From: Caenorhabditis remanei
Taxonomy: Eukaryota > Nematoda > Chromadorea > Rhabditida > Rhabditidae
Assembly: GCF_010183535.1 (NCBI RefSeq)
Contig: NC_071333.1
Location: 6,074,587-6,138,586 of the forward strand
Direction: 5' to 3'
DNA length: 64,000 nt
The notes beneath the pieces are model-generated. The model saw only the letters and a list, made by a program, of their open reading frames with translations. It ran no database searches and was not told the DNA's origin. Made by a program: the position numbers and the translations under genes. This document shows, piece after piece, positions 37,873 to 51,093 of this stretch (position 1 is the first letter of the stretch; each line of letters starts with the position of its first letter).

Positions 37873-38931
37873 TGCAATTAAAAAAATTGAAACTTTAAAA
37901 AGCAAAATGACTATGTGCTTGTCTATTTAGGTAAATATAAGAGTTTAAAATCAATAGCTGAACACTGAGAAAGACATTGGAGACCAACGGAATTCAGAAA
38001 AGAAATGAAATGAATATCTTGTTGTTCTGAATTCATATCGATATGACACAAATCGAGGTGACTAATTGACAGATATGATCATATTTTCGGAACTGCCCTC
38101 CACTGATATTCAAATGAACGGATTGAGATAAACATGATAAGAATTATCGGAATGTTGGGAGACACTTCATTAAGCGAGATTTAATACACTTTTGAAATAT
38201 TATATATTATACTCATTTTCACAATGAAAAAACATCAAAACTCGCAGCTCAACTTTTCAAATCTAAAATCACCACGTTATTAGATGTTTAGTTTGTTGTG
38301 TGACACTTTGCAAATGTTAACTTTGGAAACATATAATTTTTCTTTTCACCTTTGTTCCTATTTCATAGAAAAAAAACCGAAGAAGTTTCAATTTTTATTT
38401 CACAATCATAATATATGATCAGTTACAAGCATCACTTAAATTGCTGAAAAGAAAAGCATAATTCACGATCAGGAAGTAAAATAAAATACAAACTGTGTCA
38501 AAACTGTATTGTACAGTAAGCCGTTCAATATGTAAAAACAATTAAGGTGGATAATATCAAAAAAGGAAGCAGTGAAATCACAATTACGAAAAACTACACA
38601 GTAACTCGGAAGAGATACAAAATGAACTAACCAACGGGAATCAAGAGTGTCATTAATAGTGATTATGATACTAGAAAACAGAAGCATTCACATTTAGAAA
38701 AAACAAGCAAGGAGAAGTTACAAATTTGGTAAGAAAGATAATATTTCAAATTGCTGAATTGTTGGCTTTGTCTGAGCTAAAACTGTTTCATGAGACAAGA
38801 CTAGGATGAAAGCCATGAAACATTGAGAAGCATATGAAACAATAGAAATGCTAATTGAAGTGGCAGCAAATTTGTCTATGATTTTGTCATAATATTGGCG
38901 CAAAAGGCATTGAAGAAGAAGAGTAAAATAA
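37873..38931. other. Intergenic; no gene seen
   Basis: AT-rich spacer between the 162-aa gene and filament copy B, both on the minus strand. It presumably contains the 3' UTR of the former and the promoter of the latter. Confidence 0.5.
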
Positions 38932-41900
38932 TCAGATCTGCTTGGCACGGAGAACTTTGATGACGTCGGTGTCTTCACGGTAGAACATGCTGAAAACACA
39001 AATTATTTGTTGGAAGAGAAGCAATTTTTATAATGTTCTATGAGTTTCTTTTCTCTTTTGTTTTTTTTGAAGGACAATCGACATGACCCTGAATTTTTAT
39101 AAATAGAAATAATTTTGAATGGTATCACTTTTCTTAATTTTTGATTTGCGCACAGTTTCTAACAGAACACCTACTGCAGCAAGCTACAAACAGAATGTCT
39201 TACCATCGTCGAGTTGGTGGTCTTGGTGGCGGCTCCTCATATTCCTCTTTCTTTGTCTCATCAGCGTTTCTATCATCTTTCGGATCTTGGCAGAGTTGCT
39301 CCAGGAGCTGCATATGGCGTTGACGACGGTTCTGGTTGTGGTCCATATTTTTACGGGTTTTCAAGGCTTTCTGAAACATTGAAAGTTGTTCAAAAGTGAT
39401 AAGAAGGAAGAACAAGTGTAGGAAAAACGAATGAGGAAGAGTTTTCAAAAGGAATGGAATGACGACAGTCAAAAGCGACCACGTGCAGGTGGAAATTCGT
39501 CCGACTTCCAGCCCACTTTTTCTTTTCGCATTGTTTTACGAGGTTTCATCAAAAAGAGGTAGTAACACCTGATCTCACCACCTCATCGCTTCTTTGCCTC
39601 TTCCTTTTTTATGACGTTTCACCGAATCATTTTTTACGAGTGAACCAGAAGACGGAAGAAGCATAAAGTAAATTGAATACTAGTTCATAGGTTTATGGGT
39701 TCACTGAGAAATAATGGGTTTTAAATTTTCAACCGATTTTTTTTATTTTTGTTTGGGTTTTCAATAGGATATCAGTGGTTACTATCTCCTGTCCTTTTGT
39801 AGGACAGACGGTTTTTATTGTTGTTTTAGTGCCATGGTGATATCAAGGACTTTGCGGAATCAACATAATTACGTCAGATGACGGAGAAACAGAAAAAATA
39901 ATCTAATTTTGTCATGTATCCTGCTAAAAACAAATCTTCTAGTCATCACCAAGAATAGTAGAACAACATCAAGAACCAATTTTTGATAGTTTTCCACACC
40001 GTAAACGGAATTAAAGTAAGAAAGCTTTGATTTCACCAAGTCACACAAAAAGAGTGAGTTCCAAGACCGGCGTCCAAATAACTACGTTATTTCCGTAAGT
40101 TTAGTAAAAGTTCAATTTCCTCCAAGATTTTTTTTTGGGAGGTTCGTGAATTTCTTGCAAAAGAGAAAAACCTTTCAGAAATAACAGACTGGGAGTTCAT
40201 TAAAATAAAAGCTCTCCAAAAGATTTTTTCGCGAGAAATAGAAAATTGGGGAATGAGATCATCGCAAAAAACCTAAATGATGAAATTTTCTCGGAAAAGT
40301 TTGTGAATGAGTTTTAGTTTGTAATGTGAGTACTTCCACCAGTATAAACAAACAAACCACAAAATGAAATGAGAAAAAATGATTGGGCGTGGCGACACGA
40401 CGTTTTGAGTTCTAGACAAAATTAAAGGGTAAGCTGAAAAATTGGATCAAGAAACCACGAATACGGTAACTATTTGCAAGAGAAATCATCATGGCGAAGC
40501 CCAGAAAGATTCAAGTTAGTAAGCTATTCATGTCAGAAAGAACAAAATGACTTGCCACCTCATTCCCCCAATCCATGCAGTCATACTGACAAATTTGCTC
40601 TCAATTTTTCCGCTTTCAAACGTTAAACTAACACAAGTTACTTGGTCACTGGTTTGCAACCATTCTATTTCACTAAGTCTTTGTTTGACAAAGGCCGATA
40701 TTGCAACTAAAAATAGTAGAAGAATGGCATGAAAAGAGGGTGGCGAGGAAATGCACTTTTTAAATGAACTCTCTGATGGGAGGCTTCTCATGTAGAACAT
40801 CCACAAATTCTTATGCATTTTTAAGAGCCGTATTTTTGCAAGTGATGGAAAAACATGAGATGAAAGAAAACACAATACAAAAAGTGGCAGTCACATTTCA
40901 TAAATAAGATGTATGTAAGAGAAAAAGGCTCTGTGCATAAAAACACGGAAATAATGGGGGTAATTTGTTCGTGTGTCAGAACGTAAAGGTTTTTTGCAAA
41001 AGAGAAGGATGAGCCATGTGAATTCAATTTTGGAAGCTCACGCTGTGCTACAGTAGGAACCTTTAATTGGCTAAAATCATCCGAAATTTTATTTCGTAAA
41101 ATGTTTTTAGATAGACTCAATTGTTGTAGTACTAAAAAAACGTTAACTAGCGGTTTTTCAGAGACAAAACTGAACACTACATTGTTTTTCCATTATAGAG
41201 CAAATCAATTGGGACGCATTCCACTCTTTTCATACTTTCATATAATTTCCGATTTTTCGCCCGTTTCCTTCATTAAAACAATTACACCATTTTCCTACGG
41301 AATGGTGTTTGGAGCGGATAGGATATGTGAATAGGTAGGAAGATGGAAAAAAGATGCAAAGAGGTCACTTTTTGCAGCCACTCTCTACAAACCTCTAGTC
41401 ATTCCACTAGTTCAAGGACTAATTCGTCGAGATGGCTGATTGGAGGCTTTTAGAAGAACGCCCGTCTCAATTTTATTTCTCTCACGTTTTCCTTTTATGC
41501 GTTACAAAAATGTGACTTTTTCGTTGACCACGTGGAAAAGCGAAAGGAAATAAAAGTTTGGAGAACGTGATGATACACACTTCGAGAATCACACGTCAGT
41601 AGACAACAGTTTGTCTAACAACTGGTAATTGGTATCAGTTGTTCAAGGTTTCAGGAATATAACTGGCAGTTGATAGTGGGAAAGACAAGAAATATAAAAA
41701 GTGGAACAGTATCCCTTTTGATCGTTTTGGAAAACACTGGTAAACCGAAGTTATAGTTACAAAACATTAAAAAGAAATAGGCAGGCAATGGAGAATAGCG
41801 TTTCAGATTGTTTTGTTTTCTCGCGTCTTTTTCTTTAACAAAAAGAAGAACCAATTTTCGTTATGAAAAACGCGTGTTTGTAAGTTTTCCACCACTATTG

Positions 41901-42675
41901 GACGTGGTGTGCGTCAGGATGCCGAATCGAAAAATAAAAATAATGAGCAACCAGGGGTTATGACTACTGGAAATTTGACTGAAAAATATAGATTTTGTAC
42001 AAGAACCACAGTAGGACGGATTACAGTGTACTCTTGAAGTATCGAAGTCTCAATTTGTATTTTTGGATGTCGAAAAATACATTTTTAGTCTGCGCTTATG
42101 ATTTTTTAGATTTTCTATACATGTACCTGATCAGAACAACTATAAATCATTTCTGACTTCTAGAAAAGCCTCACCTTAACAATCTTGCGTGCCATCGAAA
42201 TATTCGTTTTGCTATATCCGGACTGTTTTGGGAAGACACTCAGCATACGTCGTCGACGTTCGTGTTTGTCGTGGATTCGTAAGACTTTGAACGGAGTAGT
42301 ATTAGCGCTGGTTGTAGTAGTTGATGGGGGCGATGAAGACGAGGTGGTGGTGGTGTCCAGTTCCTGCAATACTACTAGTTTCATATGCGATTTAGACGGT
42401 TTATTCGCACGTTCGATGTAGTTTTTTTTGCAATTGGAAGACCTACCCGAAAGAAATGGTTTAGTTGGTCACTCAGATATTAAGAGTACTAGAAGAATGC
42501 AAATCGTAAATTAAGCATCATTCAAAGTGTGTGACATATCTAACATCACCTAATCTTTGAAAGCTTCTCATTCAGCACACTTTTTTCAAAACCGACTTAC
42601 CGACATAATCCCGCTGTCATCCGATTTTTCGTCCTCTTTGGCTTCATCTGTCGTAGTCATTGGTGGCGGGCTCAT
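38932..42675 (-). CDS. Unrecognised basic protein, 162 aa
   Basis: Four exons (42601-42675, 42175-42363, 39204-39370, 38932-38989) join in phase. The start MSPPPMTTTDEAKEDEKSDD follows a TTTCGTCAG acceptor six bases upstream. Order: acidic N terminus; Ser/Thr/Pro tract rich in TTTT and SSSS; strongly basic central part (RIHDKHERRRRML, then KALKTRKNMDHNQNRRQRHM); Pro-rich PPPRPPTRR; and an end reading FYREDTDVIKVLRAKQI. No signal peptide or membrane helix. Mostly disordered with a helical basic centre, so a nucleic acid or membrane-phospholipid contact is possible, but no family is recognised. Intron 3 (39371-42174) is 2.8 kb, much longer than its neighbours, and may hold enhancers. Confidence 0.78.
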
Positions 42676-42683
42676 TGAGCACT

Positions 42684-43689
42684 GACGAAATGGATTTTGT
42701 GAAAGCCGTCGGGATATAGAAAATAGATTAAAAGAGTAGGAGTGCAGGAAAGCATAAAAGGGGTAAAAGGACACTCTAATCGGTAAAAAAAGGGGGGGGC
42801 GAGGGATTGGAAGAAGGATAGAAAAAACTGAATGCAGAAGTTGAATGATGGCACTAAGAGATTGGATTTTAGGGACAGAAGAAAAAAAATAGATGGAGAA
42901 AATGATGAATGGACTAGGCGTTGGATGACGGAGAAATATTCCGATTCAGAAGGCAGAAATATTTTTAATCTTAAAGATTATGTTATTCATCTTTTTATAT
43001 GTGTACATGCATATATGCGGATGTAATCTGACATTGTGAAACCACCACTTTCAATTTTATGCATTTATAAGTAGGACATCTACAATTTTTTGAAATCCGA
43101 ACATTGAGATTTTTTTGAGAAATACACGCGCTCCTGAAAGAATGTGTTTAGCATGGGAAGAATCTTCAAGAATTCTCATCTGGCTTTGAAAAAATGAACG
43201 CCCTCTGTAATTTTCTTCTTTCCATGATTTGATGTAGAATTTGTTGTCGGGAAAAGAATGTTTTGTCGGAGTGCGACACCGAAGAAAAGAAAGGAAGACG
43301 AAAAAGATGGATATGTTATGCTAGTGCGCAAGATATCTTTTTCGCGCATCGAAATTGAATGTCTTGGATGAGAGAGGACCGTGAAGAGATTCTCTTCTCT
43401 TCTATATATTTTTTTATTCCAAAGAGATGATGACAGAGAGTGGAAGATTCTCAGAGCAGGTCACTCAACCAGTGGGAGGCTCTCAAGGAAGAAAGGAAAG
43501 AAGAAATGAACAAAAGAAACAAAAAGGCGACAGGTAGGTAACAAAGAGAAAAACATATTCGAGTGAGAGTGCAACGAGAAACTGGAAGAGGGAAAAAGAA
43601 GAAAGAAGAGAAGTACAAAGTTTTTTCTGACACCATTACTTTCAGATCGTTGAACACGTTAGAAGGAAATAACTATTCTTATAGAATTA
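42684..43689. other. Upstream of the 162-aa gene; no gene seen
   Basis: Contains a run of G at about 42791-42799 and purine-rich sequence at 43.40-43.62 kb. No coding frame is supported. Confidence 0.45.
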
Positions 43690-44470
43690 ATGAGGAGGTT
43701 TAATTTAATTTAATTTATTGACTAAAAAAAATTATCAATACCATACACTAGAGACCTGATCAAGCCCCTCACGAGGCGACAGACCAGGTAGGGGGGGGGG
43801 AACAAATAAAAAATAAAAAATTGAGAATCATAATGGCAAGATAGGATTGGGGTAGGGATTATAAAACCGAACTGTGAAAGTGGTGGTGGAAGAATTTCGA
43901 GAAGGATAAATTAAATTATAGTGACAGACCGTTAAAAATGGGAGAGGCGGGTGAGTGAGCAATATAATACATGGGGGTGGGAGAGAGAGAGAGTTCAAAC
44001 TTATAATCGATTAATGGATTGTTCAAGAAGGGAGATAAGTTTACCGGGGGAGAGAAATTCAGGGCAATTAGATGTGATGGAATTCCAGATGGGGACAGTG
44101 GAAGAGAAGAAATCATTTACTTGTGGTCTAATACAAATGAGGGTCATGGGTCGTCGGTTAGAGTTAGACAGTCTGACATAAGAGTGGATTTCAGGAAAGA
44201 AAGTGGCGCCGCAAATTATTTTATAGAGGAGCATTAACTGAGATTTAAGACGACGGTGACGGAGGGAGTATAAATCAAGAATCTCGAGACGATTTAGATA
44301 GGAAGTATAGCGAATGTTACATCTCTGAAGAACGTTACATCTCTGAAGAAAAGGTTGTGCAGAGAATTGACAAAAACAGTTATGAAGGACAGCATCGTTA
44401 TTTAGAAATCTTTTTTTAACAAGCTTTTTGGAAAAACATACCGGAAATATGTTCACATTTTTCACAGTAT
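43690..44470 (-). mobile_element. 5'-truncated non-LTR retrotransposon, 3' end
   Basis: A minus-strand frame (44465 to 44001, 154 codons) has the pattern of the C-terminal end of non-LTR reverse transcriptases: a segment like SYLNRLEILDLYSLRHRRLK followed by LLYKII, then FFSSTVPIWNSI close to the stop. The 3' UTR-like part is GC-rich with runs of C, and the element ends near 43700 in (AATTA)n-type repeats (TTTAATTTAATTTAATTTA on the plus strand), a tail typical of CR1/Rex-like elements. The catalytic part and endonuclease are missing, so it is a dead 5'-truncated copy. The frame is still open, so insertion may be fairly recent. Family placement is from motif pattern only. Confidence 0.75.
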
Positions 44471-45858
44471 TCGATAAACACGTTTGGAACGGAATAAGTT
44501 CAAACTGATGTGAAATCTTTCTTCATTATCAAAAAATGTGTAATACAGTCTCGCATACTTGTATCTTTCCTAACAGTAAGTATAGAAGTATGGAGACAGA
44601 AAAGTCCAAAATATGAAAAAGAAAAGAACGCAACCTTCGAAAGCAATAGAAACCGAAAGTTGTGATAACAATCTTAGAAACCGGCGGCTATTTATCTGAA
44701 ACAATTCCAATGTACCAAAGCGCCGCCCTCACTATCGGGAATGATGATCTTGCATTCTTTTGCATAATAAAGTTAAAACTTACCTCTATCTAAATTACTA
44801 CCGAATCAAAACAACTTCAGGTTGTATTTTGTTCATTTTCTCAATTTCAATGAAAGGTTCCTGAAACTAAAAGGACCCAAATATTCTTCCAAATATGGAA
44901 AATCAAAAAAAGAACAACGGACGTTGTGTCAGATGTCTGCCTCTATTTGCTTCTCTAAACGTGAAATGCAAACAAAACGAGTTCGCTTTTTTTGCCTATT
45001 GCGGTCGGTCGAGCGGTCCATGGCGCGGTCGCACAAATTGAAAATTGTCAATTGTGCGGGAGAACGGAAAGAGAGAAAGAGAGAGAGAGAAAGAGAACGA
45101 GCAGAAGAATCTCTTCCTATCATTTTTCCGTCCAGGAAAAGAATCACACAAACACACAAAAAGAAAAGTGAAAGTGTCCCAGATGTGTACGCATTTCTGT
45201 GTTTCATTCATTATATATGTGAGCTTTGCACCTGCTGAACTTCATAGACAAAAACTTCGAAAAGAGGATTGATACGAAATCAGGATCAAAACGAAAAACC
45301 GATTGTGAAGACGAGTGTGTAGTGCTGATAAGTGAATTGATCGGATAGTGCATGTTGAGACAATCAATCATTTTGCGATATAAGAAGTTATCAATGAGAA
45401 ATCTGGTTACATGATTGGGATCGAACTAATGAGAAGAACACTACTGTAAAAATGTAAAACTTGAAAAATACCATAAAAACGGTATTATAATGATTTTAAT
45501 TATCGGTATTTACCATTATTCGTCACAATTATTTCTTGGTTCTGATTAGAATTACCCTAAAAAGGTTTTTCCGGAAATCTTTGTGAGTTTCATAAAACAA
45601 CGAGGACGCTGATGAACATAACGACATACCGTGATAACAACGTTTTTGCTGTAAATATAATATTCATCAAATTTTCTCGTTGAATCATGAGAAAGTTTTT
45701 CAAAGCAATGGTTTTGTTGAAGAATAGTTTAAATATTCAGATTCGTTTTTAGATGCTCTCATCCTTTAGCGTTTTCCGCTTTCTCATGTTTCTTCATCTA
45801 CTCTCAAGTCGCCGCTCCTGCCCGCCATGTTTATTGCTACTACTCCGCTCTCACTCAG
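44471..45858. other. Intergenic; no gene seen
   Basis: Includes an AGAGAGA-rich tract (45068-45097). Frames of 70-138 codons at 44.82-45.27 kb overlap on three frames and depend on this simple sequence, so I do not call them genes. Confidence 0.45.
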
Positions 45859-45931
45859 CGGTCTCGTGGTGTAGCGGTTATCACATCTGTCTAACACACA
45901 GAAGGCCGGCGGTTCGAGCCCGCCCGAGATC
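45859..45931 (+). tRNA. tRNA-Val (AAC)
   Basis: Acceptor GGTCTCG pairs with CGAGATC (one G-U), followed by discriminator A. The D arm is GTGTAGCGGTTATCAC, the anticodon arm TCTGT-CTAACAC-ACAGA with anticodon AAC, and the T arm GGCGG-TTCGAGC-CCGCC. There is no intron. A run of T at about 45936-45945 is a good Pol III terminator. Confidence 0.95.
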
Positions 45932-45945
45932 AGTTAATTTTTTTT

Positions 45946-46490
45946 TTGTTTTTTGAAACGGAATAATATGAATTTCCTTTGTGTTCTATACATTTTCCAT
46001 TTTCCAGAAATGTTTGTTTCGTCATCTCAAAAACATTTACAGTTTTCCCACCATGTCCTCTCTTTTCCTCCAACATAAAAAAACGGAGTTAAAATCCGCT
46101 ATTGTTTCCATCAACTCTTTTCTCCACAGAATGTTTGCACTAAGAATTATCAAACTGACCGACGGTCACTTTCAATCGCATCATCATCTTCATCGAGAAG
46201 ATGCAGCGCTCAAAAACAACAACACCTAACGAAGGAAGACTGTAAGTTTCTCTTTAATTTTATGAAAAGACACTACAAAAGGTAGTAATCGGTTAGATCG
46301 AGAATGGCTGCGTGGTCGGCCTTGAATCATTTTTTACCGTTCCTTTTAATTGAATAGGTCACAACCGGTCTTTGAAAATGGAATCAATGCTTGGCAGTTC
46401 TGATAATTTCATTGAATTTGGTTGGATACAAGACACAAATTAACTCCATTTTTCACGATTAGCTGTCAGATCACAAATTTATTCTTTGAA
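45946..46490. other. Spacer upstream of the K2P gene
   Basis: No gene seen. Probably includes the distal promoter of the potassium channel gene. Confidence 0.4.
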
Positions 46491-46525
46491 ATGGAAGCAA
46501 AACTACTGAATAAGTCACAAGATGA
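46491..46525 (+). CDS. Alternative first exon of the K2P channel gene
   Basis: An ATG opens a 35-nt frame, MEAKLLNKSQD plus two bases, ending at a perfect GTAAGT donor. Its phase fits the acceptor of exon 2 at 47464, giving MEAKLLNKSQDENQEY in place of the 43 residues of the downstream first exon. This would be a second promoter with its own N terminus. Evidence is phase and donor strength; no transcript seen. Confidence 0.45.
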
Positions 46526-47226
46526 GTAAGTTGTTTTGTTTTAAAGCTAGAGATTGAAGTATTGTTGAAAATTCGATTTACTTAATCTATCAAGAACTGA
46601 TAATCGGGCCAAGAGTCTCTTGCTTGCTCAATGAGCCGGTCGTTCGTGTATTTGCCAACATGTCTTTGCAAGACGTCCGTCATTTTATCATCAACTCTTA
46701 AGGTTTTTTCTTTTTCTCTGTTTCTATTGTGTTTCAACAGTTTTTCGTAATTGCTCATTTCAAATAATCCGTTTCTTGTGGAACGATAGCATTACAAGTT
46801 CACTTTTTATATTTAGCAGTATAGACTGTTCCTCTAAAAATCATTCTGTGCCTAGCTGCTTCTTTTTGAAGTTTGGCCTTTTTTGAAAGTTTCTCTACCT
46901 AAAAAATAAAAGAATCTCTGTTCCAGTCATGAATAATCATTATGCAAATTGTTCTCCTAAGAAACAATTTTCCATTCAAATCGATTCTATTGTATGTTTC
47001 TGCCATGGTCACCCATTCTCGAAATTTCCGACCATCTCTCATCTGACCCGAACGCTTGTTTCCCTATGAACAAATATGTACCTGAAACGGTGGCGCAAGT
47101 TGAATTAATAGCCTTGTTTTTTCCTACCCGTCCCAACAATTCATTCCTCATTTACTATCTATTATCGGGACAACGAAGGCATTCTTGTTTTTGATTCTGC
47201 TTCCTCAATTGCTGATAATATGAAAT

Positions 47227-50200
47227 ATGGAAGTTCCTAAACTTCCCACTGTTATTTTACACTCTCCAGACTCTGATTCAGTGATTTCCGATGATGATTC
47301 ACCTTATTTTTTGTATGATGAGTACCGCAGTAGTATGGAGCGACTGGCGTTTCGGTGAGAAAATAGAAACAGTTGATAAGAAAATTCAATTATAGAATTT
47401 TTCAATGATAAGGGCGTCTACTTTAGAAAAAAGTTCGGCTGTTTCCGATTTTTTATATTTCAGAAATCAGGAGTACTCGGATGATAGAAGCATGCAGCGG
47501 AGAAACCCGATTCGTCGGCAGCGTACTGTGCTGGATGAAGAACAGACAAAAGATGCGCTAAAAGTGAGTTCCTCCTTGGTTTAACCCCATTTTTGTAAAC
47601 CGAACGTTTTAATATTAACAACTTTTTTTCAGCTGTTGGAAAAGTTTGTACGAAAAAAGTATCCAAATGGTACATTTGGTATCAATCAAGAGAGCACAGA
47701 TCTTGAGCAGGCTGATGCTCCGGTAGGACACACGCAATCGGCATGCCAGTTTTCGAGGTAAGTTGACTTGATTGGGTAATATTGTCACTTAGAGTTGTAC
47801 ACGCACATGTTAGTAATGTACTTTTATTATTTTTGTTACGTAAGAAAACACTTGATTCTGATTTTCAATCTAAATTTAGTTAAAAATTTTAGAAACCTTA
47901 CTCCTGCTGAACGAATATCCAATGTTTTCATACCACCTTCACTCGGCGCTGAGGACTACCCACCGTTATCACCAGGTTTATATGATTCAACTTTTCGAAG
48001 TGAAATTAAGTGAGTTTTCATTTCCTAGACCTATTAAAAAAAACTTCATTTTAGGCATCAAGAACGAGAATCCTGGGGAGCATGGTTTGTTCGAGTTGGC
48101 AAATTTCTGTATAAGTTCCTAGGACTCCAATATATATTTCTTGCACTTGTGATACTTGGATATGCTTGTCTCGGTGGTTATATTTTTCAAACGTTGGAAC
48201 ATGATCAACAATTGATGGATCTAGAGGCGGAAGAACAAGTTAAAATTCAAGAATCGACAATGTTGGCAGAAAACTTATTGAATTATTTGAAAAAATGGAA
48301 TTGTGTAAGTCTTGAATTTTTGGTTATGACCTCACTAAAAATGATGTTTTTAGGGTCAATCAAATGAGAAAAAATGTCTTGAACTTATTACAAAAGCGTT
48401 TGTCGAGAGATCGGAAAAAGTGGAGAAAGCAATTCGTGGTGATGGTTGGCGTTGGGATTTCTGGAATTCTGTATTCTTTGCTGCAACTGTTTTCACAACC
48501 ATTGGTTAGACAACGTGTACTTAACTCTGAAATTGCTTTACGGTTTTCAGGATATGGTAACCTTGCATGTAAAACAAATATAGGGCGGATTGCCACTATT
48601 ATTTATGGTCTTATTGGCATTCCATTGATGTTGTTCGTGTTGAAAGTGTTTGGTGAACTTTCTTTTAAATGGGTACAGAAAATACGATACAATCTACGAC
48701 GATGTGCTAGAAAATGTATCTGGAAGAAACTGAAGAGATCGAGTACTATTGAGACAGTGGCATCAGATGAGATGCTAGAGACGTGTGAAGACAGTGTGAG
48801 TTTAATTACTACTTTTGTGTAGCCAATGACAAAAATGAAACAGAAAAGTACCATTCCAGAAAAAAGTCTTGGAGTTTTCTATTTCCGCAATAGAATGCAA
48901 GCGTTTTCAAAGTTATTATAATGTTGACAGTGATAACTCCCGGACTAGCTTTATATGTAATAGAAAATAAGGATTCTACTCATAGCAATTCATGAAGCAA
49001 AGATCGCAATATTTGCCAATTTCAAAGAATTTATTTTTCAACCCACAAGATGGAAGAATGGAAGACCATTACTGAAATAAACACAAAATCTGATTTCATT
49101 TTTAATTTTGAAAAAGTTGGAAGTCGGAATGATTTTGTTCACCTGACCGAAAATGCGAAACTCCGACATTTTCAATAGTTTTTCTAAATTTGTTAGAAAA
49201 CTGGAAAACCCCTCATCCGCCTCGTTTCTCATCCTGGATTCATTTTTAAAGATAATTGTAATTTCAGGAGGACGAAGAGCGTATCACCACTTTCCCTGTC
49301 AAGTGGGCACTTTGCATCGTGTTTTTGTTCATTGTGATTTGCTCTTTCATTGTTTCATTTTGGGAGAAATGGGATTTCCTAACCGCTTTCTATTTCTTCT
49401 TTGTCTCACTCTCCACAATTGGATTCGGTGACGTCATTCCAGAACACCCGCGAACCGCATGTGGTAATTCGTGATGTTATTTTTATTATTTTCAGTCTCT
49501 GTCTAAATACATTGTCGGCGACAAAAATAGGCAGATGCATGCTAATGATTCAGCTATTTATTTTCAGGTCTCTTCATTCTTTATTTTGTTGGCCTCGCAC
49601 TATTTTCGATGGTCTACGCCATTCTTCAGGAACGAGTTGAGAATCAGTACATGTGGGCGTTAGAACTTATTGACCAGGAATACCAAGAAACCCAATTAGA
49701 CAAACAATTGGTAGAAGATTATGAAGAAGCACTGGAGAAACAGAGGCAACTCAATGAGAACGGAGAAGGTGCAGGAGGTGTTTTTTGGAGTAATGCAATT
49801 GGTAAAATGCATTCTCAAAGTTCAGTTCGATGGAGACAAAAGAATAGTGCATACAGTATGGAGAACATGCCAGATAGACCGATTAGTGAAAGAAGGTTTA
49901 GTGGTAGGTGTTCGATAGAGAAATTTTTAATTTGAAATTATCCTTTCAGTGTTCACACCTGGAGAACCTCCTCAAGCGGCACCACCTGTGCTTGGAACTT
50001 TCATGCTTCATAATTTGTCGATGAAAAAAAAGTTACTAGCACGATCGGAAAGCATTTTGAACCAACAAGAGTAAGAAGGTCCCATTTCTCTCCATTTACT
50101 TCCGTTTTGCTTTTTTCAGAACAAAACGTCCTTCAACCTTGTTTCCTAGCAATGAGATGCTCTCCAATTCGGCAAACAGCTCACGAGGGTACTACTAACT

Positions 50201-50863
50201 GCATTTTATAAACATTACATTAAGTACATACATAAATTTTAGATCACCATGGCCACACGCAGCCGAATTAAACCTACCAAAGGAACCGACCACTTTAGGG
50301 AAACCAATGGGTTTATCGGCTCCTAATTTGGCAACTGCTCCACGTGGCAACCGATCGCCATCTGGTGCTTTATCAGTGATCACCGAGGCAAGCGACGAGG
50401 ATACGCGCCACTTCAAAAAGCATCGAAGACCGTTGGCAAAATCTGCGGCCGCAGATGAAACCATATCAACACACGGTACACAGTTTTCTTTTTCTTTTTC
50501 AATATCCCTTTCCTTTTCTTTGATATCAAATCACTCGGAAACTTTCATCTTTCTTGACAGTCTTTTTTTGATGTTCCGCAGTCTTTTGGTAAAAGAAAAC
50601 AAGTGAAAACGAATATAAGAAAAATATATTTACTGCAAGGCACACAATTCTTTGATTCAGGTAGCGCAGAAAGTCTTGATCAAGTGATGGATGAGTTGCA
50701 ATTAGACTCTCATGATCAGGCGATCACCCCCAAACCATATCGAGATCCATCATCAGGAATACAACGATTACGTGAGGAAATAATAGCGGCGAGAGCAGAA
50801 AGAATGCCACTGTTCCCTAAAGAGCCACTAAAAGAGGAAGATGAAAACGAGAAAGACTCATAA
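47227..50863 (+). CDS. Two-pore-domain (TWiK/K2P) potassium channel, 757 aa
   Basis: Thirteen exons join in frame: 47227-47354, 47464-47563, 47633-47757, 47893-48009, 48055-48304, 48354-48504, 48551-48795, 49268-49463, 49568-49903, 49950-50070, 50120-50188, 50243-50475, 50661-50863. A cytosolic N terminus of about 175 residues precedes TM1 (about 180-202), an extracellular cap helix region, pore 1 with TTIGYG (288-293), TM2 containing GIPLMLFVL, TM3 (about 385-404), pore 2 with STIGFG (421-426), TM4 and a long hydrophilic C-terminal tail of about 290 residues. Both selectivity filters are canonical, so a K+-selective leak channel is expected. Many TWiK genes exist in nematodes and I cannot say which this is. 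The tail has basic stretches and Ser-rich segments suited to phosphorylation control. It converges on the 155-aa gene. Confidence 0.95.
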
Positions 50864-51087
50864 GAGGTGTTTGTCCTGTGAATTATACATGGTTTATCTT
50901 TTTTCAATGTTTGAGAGTAATATTCGTTTTTTTAATGTTGGCAGGTACATATATTGTTGTTTTAAAAAAGTACACAACTATTGGGGTTTTTGTAAAATAC
51001 TTTATTACATATCCAAATCATTTATTATTACTAACGTTTTCAATTTCAAATATTCATCATCATACAACATAATAAGACAATTCATCA

Positions 51088-51093
51088 AATAAA
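51088..51093 (+). terminator. Poly(A) signal of the K2P gene
   Basis: AATAAA 225 bp past the channel stop codon and 259 bp before the end of the convergent gene. Confidence 0.55.

Noticed and set aside
44822..45272. Overlapping frames up to 138 codons
   Set aside because: They depend on an AGAGAG simple tract and overlap one another on both strands.
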